From Gonium pectorale (taxonomy: Eukaryota > Chlorophyta > Chlorophyceae > Chlamydomonadales > Volvocaceae): a DNA stretch of 64,000 bases. The stretch is taken from the NCBI GenBank assembly GCA_001584585.1, contig LSYV01000006.1:1299113-1363112 (forward strand), written 5' to 3'. The position numbers were made by a program, and so were the translations under genes. Below are positions 36,580-50,300 of this stretch, in pieces. The notes beneath the pieces are model-generated. The model saw only the letters and a list, made by a program, of their open reading frames with translations. It was not told where the DNA came from and ran no database searches. The first letter of the stretch is position 1. Each line of letters begins with the position of its first letter.

Positions 36580-38485
36580 AGTAGGGCTCGCCGCTGTCGT
36601 ACGCGCCACGAACCAGCTTGAGGCCTTCTGTGGTGCGGCGGATACGAGCCAGGGCGGTGTACGGCACGTGCGAGCAAGTGCGTACGGGATGCGTCGGCAG
36701 TGCATGGAGCTGACCGAGTAGGGAAGAGCGAAACGCTCGCGCTTCTTCCCTGCTGTCGGGAAAGGGGGGAGGTGGACTGCAGACGTACGAGGGACAGCTC
36801 CTTGCATGCGCGCGTTGCGGGACAGCCCTTGGGTAGCTGAATCGTGGTATGGGAATGCGTCGGCGAAGCCCAGCACCCGGGGGTTGGGGGACAAGGGCTA
36901 CGGGCAACCCACCACACGAACGACCCAACCTCAGCGCACCTTCCTGCGACGCCTCGGCTCCGGCGACGCCATGAGTAGACGCAAAGTGATCTGCAGCGCA
37001 GGTAGACTACAGCTTGCGAACTTATGGTACCCTGAAGCGGAACCGTCGTGTTTACCAGCCTACCCTGATCGCTGCAGTTGGCAGTCATTTCAGGAATGTT
37101 CTGCTCTGAACGGTTACCTGGGCCCTGAAGGGCAACGCAAGCAAACAGGCAGCCGTACAGCGCGGATTCCGACTGGAATCCCCTCGGGTAAATGCTATGA
37201 TAACGCGACCAAGCGCCGACCGCGCGATGACTGCCATTGCGCCTTAGGGTCAACCTTCACTACCTTCACTGCCACTGGGTATTTGTGCTGATTCCCACTC
37301 TCACGCGCAGGCCCCCGATCTCGGGCATGCTCCGTCCTTCCGACTGCCAGCGTGGCTGCGCCAACGCGGATCTCAATCGCTATGACGCTCTCCATCAACG
37401 GTCCATCACAGGCAGGCGGGAAAAGGGTTTCAGTGGGCCGAGCCAACCGAGCTTTCTCCTCATTCTCGCCAGGTGGGCCGGTCTAGTGAGCCGGTTCGTT
37501 TAATGAAGTGGAAAAGTAGGGTCCGAAGGGTGGGTGAGCGAGCGACCCAGATCCAGCTTGATACCTGACCCAAACCAACCCTTGTCCCCGCCGCTCACCC
37601 CTCTGTTCGCCCCTCTTTCCACAGCCCTAATCCTGCCTCCTGCTCCCAGCCCCACTTCCTCCCCTCCACCACCGCCACGCGCCACCGCCACCGCTGCCAC
37701 AGCCACCGCTCGCCTAGCGCAATTGCTGTCAACGCAGTAAGCCCTGCTGGCGACAGGGGCCGTCATAGCCACCAATCTCCTGAAAATGTACTGTCAGCCG
37801 GTGGCCGCACTCACTCGTCCTCTTCAGCCAGTAGTGTATTTTTCGATGTAACCGTCGGCCTCAAGGGGGATGCCACGAAGTTCAAGACGCGCCAATGCCA
37901 GCATGGGCACAACCGCTACCCTGGAGACACGCAACCCTGCTTTGGAAGAACCGGGAGCGCAGGTGGGTCGCGGGAATAGGGTGTGTTTCCGTATCAGAGC
38001 GGACTGCTGTCGTCATGCAAACTTGCTGTCTGTCTGTATGCTGCCATTCTGACTCGTCAAGCTTCAGCCTGCGCCTCTTGCACTAGACTCCTAGTCAGCC
38101 CTTACCTCAGTTTCATCTGAATCTACTGCCTTTTGGCATCCATCTCCTGACCCGTCTGCCTACCGATAGGCCCTTTGTCTGCAGGGTGCTGCCAGACACA
38201 GCCAGACACAGCGAGATGGCCCAGACACACCAGGCCGTGGATGACGACCTTCTCAAGAAGGCGGGCGGCACCAAGGCCATCCTGCTGAAGTTCTGGGCGG
38301 GACCCCTCCGCCTACCCCGCCCAAGTTCCCGCTTCCCGGTATGCAAGGACCCCAAGGGCACCGCCAGATGGACCTACCGATACCTCGGTTGGGCGTTTCA
38401 GCACGGCCGCTCCGTCTGGGCCCTACCACAGTGCTGGTCGGTAGGGTCAAGCGGCGGACAGTAGGTCTGCGTCGCCGCGGACTAT

Positions 38486-38584
38486 TGCAAGTGCCGGAGC
38501 TGCGGGGCACGTTGCAGCACGCCCTCAGCAGCACCGCGGCACTGAGGGCATGGTGCAACGCGCCCCGCAGCCCCGGCACTTGCA
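38486..38584. ncRNA. Long imperfect hairpin, candidate small-RNA precursor
   Basis: The left arm starts TGCAAGTGCCGGAGCTGC and the right arm is its inverted copy. About 41 positions pair with roughly four mismatches, closed by a loop of about a dozen bases around AGCACCGCGG. No coding frame explains the symmetry. Chlamydomonas makes microRNAs from hairpins of this size, so a small-RNA precursor is one reading. A recent short inverted duplication is the other. Transcribed strand unknown. Confidence 0.4.
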
Positions 38585-40030
38585 TCCAGCTGGGGCCGGG
38601 CCTGGTGCATTCGCACGTAATCGACTTCTCTCTCCCCACATTGAGGTAGTCCGCAGGGTCACATTCTACGTTAACGTTGGGTTCGCCGCCACCCGTGCGC
38701 AAATGCTGTCTTGCCACGCACCCTCATCACTGCGCTGCTCTACTTGGAGTGTGGCGCATCCCAAGCTGACGGAGTTGCATTCACCCGTCCCTCCCAGCTA
38801 CCCGGGCCAGCCCGGCAGCGCCTTTGCAGCCGCCCAGAAGCGGGATGGAGAGCAAGATAGATGCTGTGATCCGGGTACAATCCTGTGAGATGCAGACTGC
38901 CAGCGAGCCGTGAGCCCAGTATCAGGTCAGAAAGGGCATGAAGGACGGCAAACAGCTCGCTGTTTCCGTTCATGATGACGAGGTTAGTTGTTAAGCTGGC
39001 CGACAGCGGCTGAGCCCTAGCCATCAGGTCGCGGCTCGCGTGAGATGAGGCCATGCATGTTGCAGGCTGCCGAGATGTCCGAAGCCTGAATGCCCGACAG
39101 CTGGATCAGCGGGGTCGGCGGGCTCTCATCAGCACCCCTGGAGCGGCACAGTTAGGCTCACTATTGCCAGCACGTCATCCACTGCCTACACGGCTCCGTA
39201 AACATGGCATGTATGGCTGGAGGATGGGCGGCGTCTCGACAGTAGGACGCAGAAGGTTCCTTGCTCGGCGCAGGCTCGCTCGTAAGACGCGTCCGCCGCT
39301 ACACTCTTGTCGTGTGCTTGGCATGTAAGAATTGGGAGCGGTGCCGATCGATAATTGGGGTGCGGGTTGCAAGTGCCAGCATTAATTCAATTTAAGATGC
39401 GTACCAAACGAGCGAGCTCGCTCCACACCCTACCGCCCATTCCGAGCCCGTCCCGGTGGGAGGCTGCCCCCAGGCAGGCGCAAGCCGCCGCTGGGGCACT
39501 GCGCGCCCCAACCATGCATTCATCCCTCTGCACCCCGGTCGCCCGGTGATGGCATCCTGCCGCCCCGGTGGGCTCCTCCCGTAAAACCGTGCATGACCCA
39601 CACCCGTTCCCTTCTCATACTTCCCGCTGATCCGCCCTCGTGAGTATTTACAGCAATTGCAGGCAGAGACACGCTCGCCCGACCAGCAGCACTGGCCTTT
39701 CCCATTTACAGAACCCCGCTGTCCGCTCGGTGCCGATGCCGATTGGGGGCGATCCCGCTTCCTCCCTCCCCCCCCCCCCGCAAAACTGGCTGGTCCGGGA
39801 AAACGCGCCCTCCCCCGAGGCTGACGACCCACTGATCACCAGAGCCATCGGAAGTCTCCTTCATTCTCCAGATAATGAAGAGCTACCGCCCGCTGGCTGG
39901 AAGCGACGTGGTCAGTGCGCCACACACAGCCGCATCGCCTCGGGGTCACACTTTCCCCACTCCATTAAGCAGGCGTTACCCAGCCAGCTATGGTTGTACA
40001 CAGCCTGGCTATCTTCCGTCATGGAGTTAC

Positions 40031-40212
40031 GTTTCGTTCAGCCAAACGAAACGTCCTCAGGGTATTTCGTGTGAGGATGCCCTCCGGGAGGGTATTATTC
40101 GTTCGCTCCATAGGCGGAGCCTGCAGATCCCCCGCCGGAGGCCGGGTTTTTCGTTTGGACCCTCGTTTCCGCTTTTCTGGCTCCTCATTTTTCGTTCGGG
40201 CCCAGGCCAAAT
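40031..40212. repeat. TTCGTT-rich dispersed repeat, copy A
   Basis: It shares CCTCCGGGA-GGT, TTCGTTCGCTCCAT-AGGCGGAGCC and TTCGTTCGGGCCCA-GCCAAA, in the same order, with 41888-42119. Several TTCGTT/AACGAA units punctuate it. It is probably a degenerate transposable-element fragment. Confidence 0.6.
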
Positions 40213-41303
40213 AAACCGGGCCAGACTGGTTCTACAGCAGCGCTGGGCCCCCAACTGCGCCCGCGGCGCAGCCACCGGGGAGCCGCCTGTAAAACCTGTG
40301 GATATGCGTGCCCCCATGACTGACCTCGGGCAGCACAACCACTCGCAGGCCCCAGCCGCAGTCGGAACCGTGCCGGGTCCATGAGTTGACATGGTTGCGA
40401 GAATTGTGAGCGCCAGCAAGCCAGTCAGAGACCGGGCGCATAGCAACTGTATGTGCATATCTCACGGTATAATTGTGGCTATTTCCCGGCGCAGTTGGTG
40501 TTCTTTGGGTGGGGCAGCTTTCCAATGCATGCTGACCAGCCAATGGACGCGTTGACCTGGCCCCAACCCCCCACTGCCAGCGTTCAGGGGATACCCAAGG
40601 CTGCCGTTAGATAGTACGGTTAGCGTGCGCGCTGCGGCGGCGCGCCAAGCGCCATGCAACGAACTCTCGACCATACTACTATATCGGGCCGCGCCCGGGG
40701 TCCGCCGCCACTGTGACGAGCATGTACAAATGTCCACAGGTACCAAATTGTCGAAGCCCCCAAAAATGATCCTTGCCAAAAAGTCTAGCCCCCCTCAAGG
40801 CTTGTCACCCGTCCTACGGAGGAGTCAATGGGAGCCCTTCAATAATCCTCTTCAATTGATAAGCACCTACCGCCGCAGCAGGGGGTCCCTTGCGCGCACG
40901 CACACTGCAGCAGCGAAGCAAGTAAGCAAGGTGCAAACAGTTCCAGTAGTACGAGCTGTGCTTAATACCGTCCCACTCCTGCTTCTACTGCTGGTTCGTT
41001 GCAAGCAAGTACGCACGAGGACCTGCTAAGAGTGTGACCATGCACATTATTTCCAGGTACGAGCTGTGCTTACCATAATATTGTCCCACTACTCCTGCTT
41101 CTACTGCTGGTTGCAAGTATGATAACCTGAAAGTGTGGCATGCATGCACGCACGGCAATTCCCAGACAATATCGAGACGATTGCCTCGTAACGCAAGTAC
41201 AACTTTTGATTGTATCAAGACCTTACTTGCACATTGTGCATTTATAGTCAAGCTCTTGTGCCAAGTAGTCCTCCCGCCCCTCACTCCAGGCCTTTCGCCG
41301 TCC

Positions 41304-41309
41304 TATAAA
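41304..41309 (+). promoter_or_regulatory. TATAAA box of the matrix gene
   Basis: TATAAA lies 71 bp upstream of the signal-peptide ATG at 41380, a spacing compatible with a short 5' leader. No second TATA box is seen nearby. Confidence 0.55.
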
Positions 41310-41379
41310 CACCATCGGAAGTGGCGCGTAGGTGGTCAAAAACCGGATATAACCCAGGCGGGCGAGCTTCGAGGCAGCG

Positions 41380-44300
41380 ATGACGAGTGCCCAGCACCAG
41401 CAGCCTTACCGCTGTCGCCCATGGTCGTCTGCTGGTGCATTGCTGCTTATAGTAGCTCTCATTGCGACCGGATTTGCTGGCACAGGAGGACAAGTGCGTA
41501 AGTCAAGGGCGGGGGGGGGGGTCGGGTCGTACGTAACTCTGCGTTTAGTAGAGGGGCGGGTGCTTTGCTGCCGAATATCGCAGTCCCCACACACAGGCCC
41601 TGTTTGGGGCATGAACGCGACCTTCATGCCTGCACCAGTGGGAGGTTGCGTTGGCCCTAGAGGTAGCCCGCTTAGCGTGGGGCCCCACGCGCGACCCTGT
41701 GGGCCATCAGCGTTACGACTTTGGCAACGTCTGCGCTGGCGCCTGACCCACCTGACCCGGCCTGTCCAACCCTCCGGTCTGCCTTGGCTTCCCACCCCGC
41801 CCCCATCTCCCGACAGCATCGGAGCCGCCGCAAGGTGAGTGCCCGAGTTCTCAGCAGGCTGGCTATCGTATGTTCCGTCAGGGGGATTCGTTCATCCCAA
41901 CGAACAGTCCGCAAAATTAAACGTTTTTTCGTCTGAAGACATCCTCCGGGAAGGTCTTTTTTGTTCGCTCCATGTATAGGCGGAGCCTCGCGGAAGCGGG
42001 CGATGTATAAGACTCTGACACCAGAGTCCTCACCACAGCCCGCCCCTTAACACACGCGTAGCCCCGGTCAGGGGTAGGGTTTCTCGTTCAAGCATTATTC
42101 GTTCGGGCCCACGCCAAAATGCGGCGTTCTTTCGAGAACAACCAGACTGGAAGTACCTGACATGACTGAGCGAGACGCACTCATCATGCAATGAGTTCAC
42201 CGCCGCCCTTCCTCTCCGCAGCCCCCCTGCCTCCAAGCCCTTCATCGTCGATACCACTGTCACCGCCGTCACCGCCGCCGTCGCCAGAGCTGCCGCCTAC
42301 TCCGCCGTCATCGCCTTCACCTCCGTCACCGCGGCCGCCGTCACCGCCTCGACCGCCTCGACCGCCGTCACCTCCGCGCCCTCCACCCCCGCCGCCGTCA
42401 CCACCACGTGAGTTGGACATCTTGGCACAGTCAAGTATCGTTCCAAGGGCTATCAGTTGGCTCCTTGGCTTCAAAGACAGCAAATCATTTGAACATGGTA
42501 GCTTAACGGGCGCGTGGACACGCATGGGCCGGGCCCACCGCTGTTCTATTCTGTTGCGGTTCCGGCATGTACACCGGTAACATGTACTGCAAGCCCGAAA
42601 GCCTGAACGGGGTTTAAGACGATTCGTGCTCGCAGGGCGTATTAATCCGTCACGGGGTCTCCCCAACCTAACTTCTTAGCTCACCCACTCAACCCGCCAA
42701 CTCTCCCCTTTTTGCACCACAGCACCCTGTACCCGACCATCCTCGTGGTGCTTATACTCGGGCTCCAACCTACGATCGGCTGACTGCAACGGGTAGGTTG
42801 TTTGCGTGGGCATGTTGGCGGTCGAGCTGTATTTCTACACTTTATGCTTATCCATCCGAACCACGCCAGGAGGCGTGGCAGATGAGTGCACGCTTAGGCC
42901 TACAAGATGAGCTTGCTTATTTGACCTATCCATGCAATCGGGACACGTGTTGCAGCGCGGGTGCATAACACGCATGATGCAGAGACAAGCCAATGTATGG
43001 CGTTAAACCTACTACCGGCCTTGCATCGGCGCGCCCATCCGCGCACGCGCGTCCGCATGCATCCCGTCAAGCTGCCGAATGCGGCCACATTCATACCCTG
43101 TCCTGCCCACTGCTGCCCTTGCGGCGCGGACGCCCTCGTAATGACGGTCACACCACCACCAAACTGACCAGCCCGCCGCGCGCGCCACGCACGCGCCGCT
43201 GCCCCATTTCCACATCGTTGCGCGAGTAGGGACGGAATCCGAGACTGGATATGCACCGACGACCAGGGCAGGAGGGGCATCATCATGTCTCCAGACTGCT
43301 TGAGCAGCGATGCCGCAACCGGATGGCCCAACGTGTCTATTGCCTTGTGCCCCGAACTACTCAGTAAGTGCAGTGTACCCGCCGGTGCCAGGTAACCTGC
43401 CGTGTTGTAACGGACGGGCGCACATGTAAGACGTAAAGATTTCAATCAACAGTATACCCGCTGCGGCCGGCCGGATCAGGAAAGCAGTCGTTATAAGCAC
43501 AAGGGAGAAAAAAAGACCCATGGGTCATTAATGTAGGCCGCGTGCCCATTTCGTTTGGAATTACTTCGTTATGAAATCCAAGTGCGATTGTACAAACGAA
43601 CTGTGATTGGTTATTCGTTATTATATAACGGGCTGTTCAATCTATGATGACCCTTCGTTCTGGAAATGAACATGCAACCTAATTCATTCCATATTCCGTC
43701 ATTTTGGTTCATTCATAGCCGTTTGTGTTCATTATATGGCCTGAAAAAATAACGAAGAGGCGAATGAAGTGGACAACAAATTCATTTGACGTGACGAATA
43801 AGATCTTTCCCAGTGCGGTAGCGGTATGGGTGTGTGGTAGCGGTATGGGTGTGTGGGCAACGAATCAGTGTTAAGGAATATCGAGGGTGGTGGGGTCGAT
43901 TGGCCCTCCTTCGAGCACCACCGGTTGCTATTTCAAAGGCTGACTGAACTTACCTTCTTCCTGTGGTTGCTCTTGAAGCGTGTGCGCCACTGATGATTCC
44001 ATGCGGGAGCCTTTCGTTTGATAGAGGGGGAGAGGGGGCGAGAGCAATCTCGCTGTCTGACCCTTTCTGTCTGCCCGCACGCCACCGCGGGGACGAAGCC
44101 AGATCCTGGATCAATCGTACATTAACTACCCGCCCAACTCCGCATGTCCCTCCGGTGTGCCCTGACCCCCCCCCCCGCCCTCCCTCCTCCCCGCCCACCA
44201 CCGCCCTAATGTCGGCAGCGCCCCCGCCGTCGCCAAGTAAGTTCTGGCGTGCGTGTTGCCTCGCGGGCGGGGCCGAAACCGAGGGCCCAGGGCATCCACG

Positions 44301-47300
44301 CTTGTTGTTGCGATGATGCAGCACCCTACGATGAGAACACAGCTGATGGTTCATTGATACGGCGATGCGAAATTCATTGGCATTTGGAAAGCCTGATCCT
44401 GGGCCTGCATGCGCCAGGGCGCCACATCAGTATAAGCATGCTTCGCACCTTGCTGCGTGTTCATCGCATGTACGGCGGGCACACCTGCGGCACGGCCGCC
44501 CAGGTTGGGGCTGTACTTCCGAGCGATTTGGGGGGTCTATCTGGCGCGCACATAGATTGGTGATGGGGGTGTGCGGATGCCAAGCAACGAGTGTCGCCTC
44601 GCTCCTCCCCTCCTCCCATCAGGCCTGCCTCCCACGGCACCGTCACCACGTGAGTTGCACTATTGGTTCCGATAGGGATAGTCGAGGCCCGAGTTGTTCG
44701 AAGCCGCTTCGTTGGCTTACTTGCCTTGTTATGATCGCGCAGCACCCCTACGTTACGAGTATGGTCGATAGGTCATGGATGCGGCTATGCCGGACCCGCC
44801 GTTTGCACTCGAAATGCCCGTCCCGTGCCTGGCTGACCCAGGGCAGCCGAGCAGAACGGGAGTGAATGCTTCGCGCATTCACTGCTCGCCTTAGGTGTCC
44901 GTGGTATGCGCGGCAGGCAGCCAAGGGTTGGGGCTGTGTTACCGGGCGAGTAAGAGGTCTGGCGCGCGCATGCAAAGGCGACGGGTTCGGCGGATACCAT
45001 GTCTTCCTGTTCACAAAAGAGCTGGCGGACTCAGGCAAAGCTCTTCGCAACCTTCGCTCCTCCCCACAGCCCCCTTTCCTCCAAGCTCTCCACCGTCGCC
45101 GTCGCTTCCGCCGTCGCCGCCGCCTGAACCACCGTCGCTGCCACCAACGCCGCTGTCGCCGCCGTTGCCGCCGTCGCCACCACTTACGCCGCTGTCGCCG
45201 CCGTCGCCGCCATCACCGCCGTCGCCGCCTTCGCCCCCGGGTCCACCACTACGTGAGTTGGATCGCTGGGTACAGCCACGTTTCGCTTCAAAGGATCTCT
45301 GTTGGCTCCTTGCCCGTAAAGCAGCAAATCATATGAACTTCGCACGCAACCTACCTGGCGCGTGAACACGGGCTCGCCGTGCAATCCGCTGTTCTATTTC
45401 GTTGCAGTTCCGGCAACATGTACTGAAGGCGTGAAAGAATGAACGGGGTGAATGACGGTTTCGCGCCCGCAGGGCATGTTAAGTAGTCACGGGGTGTTCC
45501 CAACAGCGCTCTGCTTACTACTTAGCTCACCCTCTGAACCCGCCACCCCTCCCCTACCTGCACCACAGCACCCTGTAACCTACCTTCCTTCTGGTGCTCG
45601 CACGCGGGATCCTACCTACGATCGGCTGACTGCAACGGGTACGGGTCGTTTGCGTTTGCTGGACTGCGGTCGAGCTTTAAGTCTAACCGTTTACGCATGT
45701 GCGGAGGGAGCATCCCTTACTGTAGCCGTATACCGGGCTTCCTCACACGCACGTGCCGTTTCGGCATAGGCCAATCGCCCTCACCACGACAGGAGGCATG
45801 GCAGATGAGTGCACGCTTAGGCCTGCAACATGAGCTTGCTTGTCCGACCTATCCATGCAATCGGGACACGTGTTGTAGCGCGGGCGCATAATACGCGTGA
45901 TACAGAGACAAGCCAATGGCGTTAACGCGATGCCCCTGATAGTGCTTTCGCGCTTGTCGTGCAACCGACAGTCAGTCTGGCCTAGCGCCTAAGTGTGCGG
46001 AAATGTTCCGCAGGCAGCCCACACTACCGCCCTTGCGCATCGGCGCGCCCATCCGCCCGCGTCTGCATGTATCCCGCCAAGCTGCCGAATGCGGCCACAG
46101 TCATACCCTGTCCTGCCCACTGCTGCCCTTGCGGCGCGGTGCACCCATTAGGACACGCTTGCATTCGTAGTCGCCCTTGACCACACAGCCAAACTGACCA
46201 GCCCGCCGCGCCACGCACGCGGGCCCCCCTGTTGCTTGCACGAATAGGGACGGAGTCCGGGACTGGATATGCACCGACAACCAGGGCAGGAGGGGCATCA
46301 TCATGTCTCCAGGCTGCGGGAGCAGCGATGCCGCAACCAGATGGCCCATCGCGCCGATCAAGTTGTGCCCCCAACTACTGAGTAAGTGCGGTATTCTAGC
46401 CGGTGCCTGGCAGCCCGTCGTGTTGTAACGGACGGGCGTACATGTATCGCTTGAAGAGTCTTTCGACAATATGACCGATGCGGCCGGTAGCTGCGTGGGT
46501 GTTTAGGTAACATAATAGGGATGGGGTCGACCGGCCCTCCTTGAAAGCACCGCCGGTTACAGCCAGAAACAATTCTTTCCATGCCTGATTCGTTCCCTCG
46601 TCCTGCCGTTGCTTTGAAACAACGTGTGCGCCACTGACGATGCCTTGCGGGAGTCTTTCGTCCGCTGGATTATAATCGAGCGATGGAAGGCACGAAAGCA
46701 ATCTCGCTGTCTGACCCTTTCTGTCTGCCCGCACGCCACCGCGGGGGCAAAGCCAGATCCTGGATCAATCGTACATTAACTACCCGCCCAACTCCGCATG
46801 TCCCTCCGGTGTGCTCTGAACCCCCGCCCTCCCTCCTCCCCGCCCACCACTGCCCTAATGTCGGCAGCGCCCCCGCCGTCGCCAAGTAAGTTCTGGCGTG
46901 CGTGTTGCCTCACGGGCGGGGCCGAACCGAGGGCCCAGGGCATCCGCGCTGGTCGACGCGATGATGCAGCACCCTACGATGAGAACACAGCTGATGGTTC
47001 ATTAATACGGCGATGCGTGATTCGGAAAGCCCGATTCTGGGCCTGCATGCGCCAGGGCGCCTCGCAACATCAGTACAAGCATGCATCGCGCCTGTTCATC
47101 GCATGTACGGCGGGCACACCTGCTGCACGGCAGCCCAGATTGGGGCTGTACTCCTGAGCGAGTTAGGGGTCTATCTGGCGCGCACATAGATTGGTGATGG
47201 GGGTGTGCGGATGCCAAGCAACGAGTGTCGCCTCGCTCCTCCCCTCCTCCCATCAGGCCGGCCTCCCACGGCACCGTCACCACGTGAGTTGCACTATTGG

Positions 47301-50300
47301 TTCCGATGGGGATAGTCGAGGCCCGAGTTGTTCGAAGCCGCTTCGTTGGCTTACTCGCCTTGTTATTGTGATGATCAATGCAGCACCCCTACGCTATACG
47401 AGTATGGTCGATAGGTCATGAATGCGGTGATATGTGATTCGTTGGCGAGCCCGACCCGTGCCTGGCCGACTAAGGGCGGCCGCCGAGCGGAACGGGAGTA
47501 AATGCTTCGCGCATTCATTGCGTTACATAACTGTTGTTCGTATGCGCGGCAGGCACACTTGACGCACGGCAGGCAGCCCAGGGTTGGGGCTGTGTTACCG
47601 GGCGAGTCGGGGGTCTGGCGCGCGCATGCAAAGGCGACGGGTTCGGCGGATGCCATGCCTTTCTATTTACATAAGGACTGGCGGATGTGGATGCCAGGCA
47701 ACGGGATTCTAACCTTCGCTCCTCTCCGCAGCCCCCCTTCCTCCAAGCCCTCCACCGTCGCCCTCGCCTCCACCGCCGCTGCCGCCTCCACCGCCGTCAC
47801 CACCGTCACCGCCAACCCCGCCGCCGTCGCCGCCGTCGCCACCACCTTCGCCGCCGTCGCTGCCGCCTCCACCGTCGCCGGAGCCGCCATCGCCCCCGTC
47901 GCCGGAGCCGCCCCCGCCTCGACCTCCGCGCCCTCCACTCCCGCCGCCGTCACCACCACGTGAGTTGGACCTCTGGGCACAGTCACGTATCCATAGGACC
48001 GCTCTGGCCCCTTGCCCGTACACACACAGGGTTACACGTCCGTCAAAGCCCGTAACAACAGCGAATCATATGTACTTAATAGCTTCACGGGCGCGTGAAC
48101 ACGCACGGGCCCACCGATGTAGTAAATAATAGGCACGCTCGGCATATCACGGGGGGGGGGGTTCGACATGTTTTGCCAAGCTCTGTACACCGGCAACATG
48201 TACTGAACGCGTGAACGAGTGAACGGGGTGATAGACGATTTCGCGCCCACAGGGCGTATCCAGCAGTAACGGGGCAGATGTACCTAAACGCGCCCTGCGT
48301 GTTCCGATACTTAGCTCATCCACTCAACCCGCCAACGCTGCCTCCCCTACCTGCACCACAGCACCATGTACCCGACCTTCCTTCTGGTGCTCGCACCCGG
48401 GCTCTTACCTACGATCGGCCGACTGCAACGGGTACGGGTCGTTTGCGTAGGCTGGTGTATGTGCGGTCGATCTGTATGTCTAACGGTCAACGCATGTGCG
48501 GAAGTAGAATCGCTTGCTTTGGGCTATGTATCGAGTTTCCTCTCACGTGCAGATTCGGCATTGCCCAATCGCCCACCACGCCAGGAGGCGAGGCACATAC
48601 GTGCACGCTTAGGCCTTGAAGATGAGCTTGTCCGACCTATCCATGCAATCGGGACATGTGTTGTAGCGCGGGCGTTGACAAGCCATTGGCCTTAACCCGC
48701 TTCCCCTGATAGTGCGTCCTCGCTTGTCGTGCAACCGACAGTCAGTCTGGCCTAGCGCCTAAATGTGCGGAAATGTTCCGCAGGCAGCCCACACTACCGC
48801 CCTTGCGCATCGGCGCGCCCATCCGCCCGCGTCTGCATGTATCCCGCCCAGCTGCCGAATGCGGCCACAGTCATACCCTGCCTGCCCAGTGTTGTCCATG
48901 CGGCGTGGCGCGCCCATCGGACACGCATTGCGTAGTTGCCGTTCACCACACCACCAAACTGACCAGCCCGCCGCGCCACGCACGCGCCGCCGCCTTTCAA
49001 TTGTTGCGCGTGTAGGGACTACATCACAGACTGGATATGCACCGACACCCAGGGCAAGAGGGGCATCATCATGTCGCCAAGCTGCAACGCTAGCGATGCC
49101 GCAACCGGATGGCCCAACGTGTCGATCGCCTTGTGCCCCCAATTACTGGGTAAGTACGGTTCATCCGCCGCCGGGCCTATCTACCGGTCCGCGGTGTCGG
49201 GCACGGCAGACGCAGATGAACAGCGTCAAAGTACCTTGAACTGTCCGCTGCACTCACAAGCGGTGTGCGTGTGGGCAACGGGTAAGGTGCACCGGAACCA
49301 TGGTGAAGTCGGCGGATCCCCAGCAAGGCCCTCCTTGAAAGCACCTGTTACTCTCAGTTTGCCATGAGTGACTGGCTGACGGGCCTTCGTTCGATCTTCT
49401 GGGGGGCGGCTGTGAGACTGTTACATGCGCGGCCGGTGCCGGGCGGGATTCTAACGCTGATTGAAGAGCTAGCAATGGAGAGTCCTGATGCCCTACCTGC
49501 CTGCCCGCACGAGTATGTCAGTAAGAGCCGTATGCGGGAAGACGCATCCGCGGGCGCAAGGCCGGGCCCTCCTTCCTATTCGTTCCTCGACTAACTCCCC
49601 CAACTCTGCGGGTGTGCCCTGGCCTCCCCCCCCGCCATGATTCCAACAGCACCCCCACCGTCCCCACCGTCACCAAGTAAGTTGGGCCGCACGCTTCGGA
49701 TCATCACAGTCGGGCCGGGCCGAACCCGAAGGCCCATAAAACCCCATTACGCTGTGATGATGCGGAACCCCTACGCTAAGGTTACAGCCGATGGGCCATG
49801 AAATCGGTGATGCGTGGTCATTCGAAATGCCCAACCCGCACCTAACCCAAAGCCGAGGGGAACGAATTGACATGGGCCTATGCTTTGCGTGTCGTTCATC
49901 GGTGCGGCGGGCACACCCGATGTACGACATCCCATAGTTGGGCATGAACGTGCTACCGTGTGAGTCGGGGTTCTGGGGCACACACAAACAGGCGGTGGTG
50001 TGCGCGGATGCCAAGCAACGGATGCCGTATTGCTCCTCCCCTCCTCCCATCAGGCCCGCCCCCTGAACCTCCCTCGCCCCCGCCACCACGTGAGTCGAAC
50101 CATGGGTATCGATGGGGTCAGGCAGCAACCGGTTGTTTCGAAGCGGCTTCGTTGGCTCATTCACCGTGAAGCCAGCGCAGTCGCGGGCCTCATTACCGGT
50201 ATCAGAAATAAGACATGCGTCTGCTGCGCACGTTGCTGGATTCAGTCTCGCAGTGGCACGGCAGTACCCTCGGTCGGCGCCGGGGTTGAGCGGATGGGCG

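Larger units (their letters stand above)
36580..41303. other. Gene-poor region before the matrix gene
   Basis: The left end should hold 5' exons of the 2H gene. A minus-strand frame opening MVAMTAPVASRAY at 37775 is a candidate start but I cannot connect it. Otherwise no domain-bearing frame is seen on either strand over about 4 kb. The segment contains a 97-bp hairpin (38486-38584) and a TTCGTT-rich repeat (40031-40212), both listed. It then leads into the promoter of the matrix gene. Confidence 0.45.

Noticed and set aside
41817..41834. Reading HRSRRK for the 18-nt exon after the signal peptide
   Set aside because: With the GTAAGT donor at 41498 (phase 1) the exon reads PSEPPQ, which matches the linker rule of the rest of the gene.
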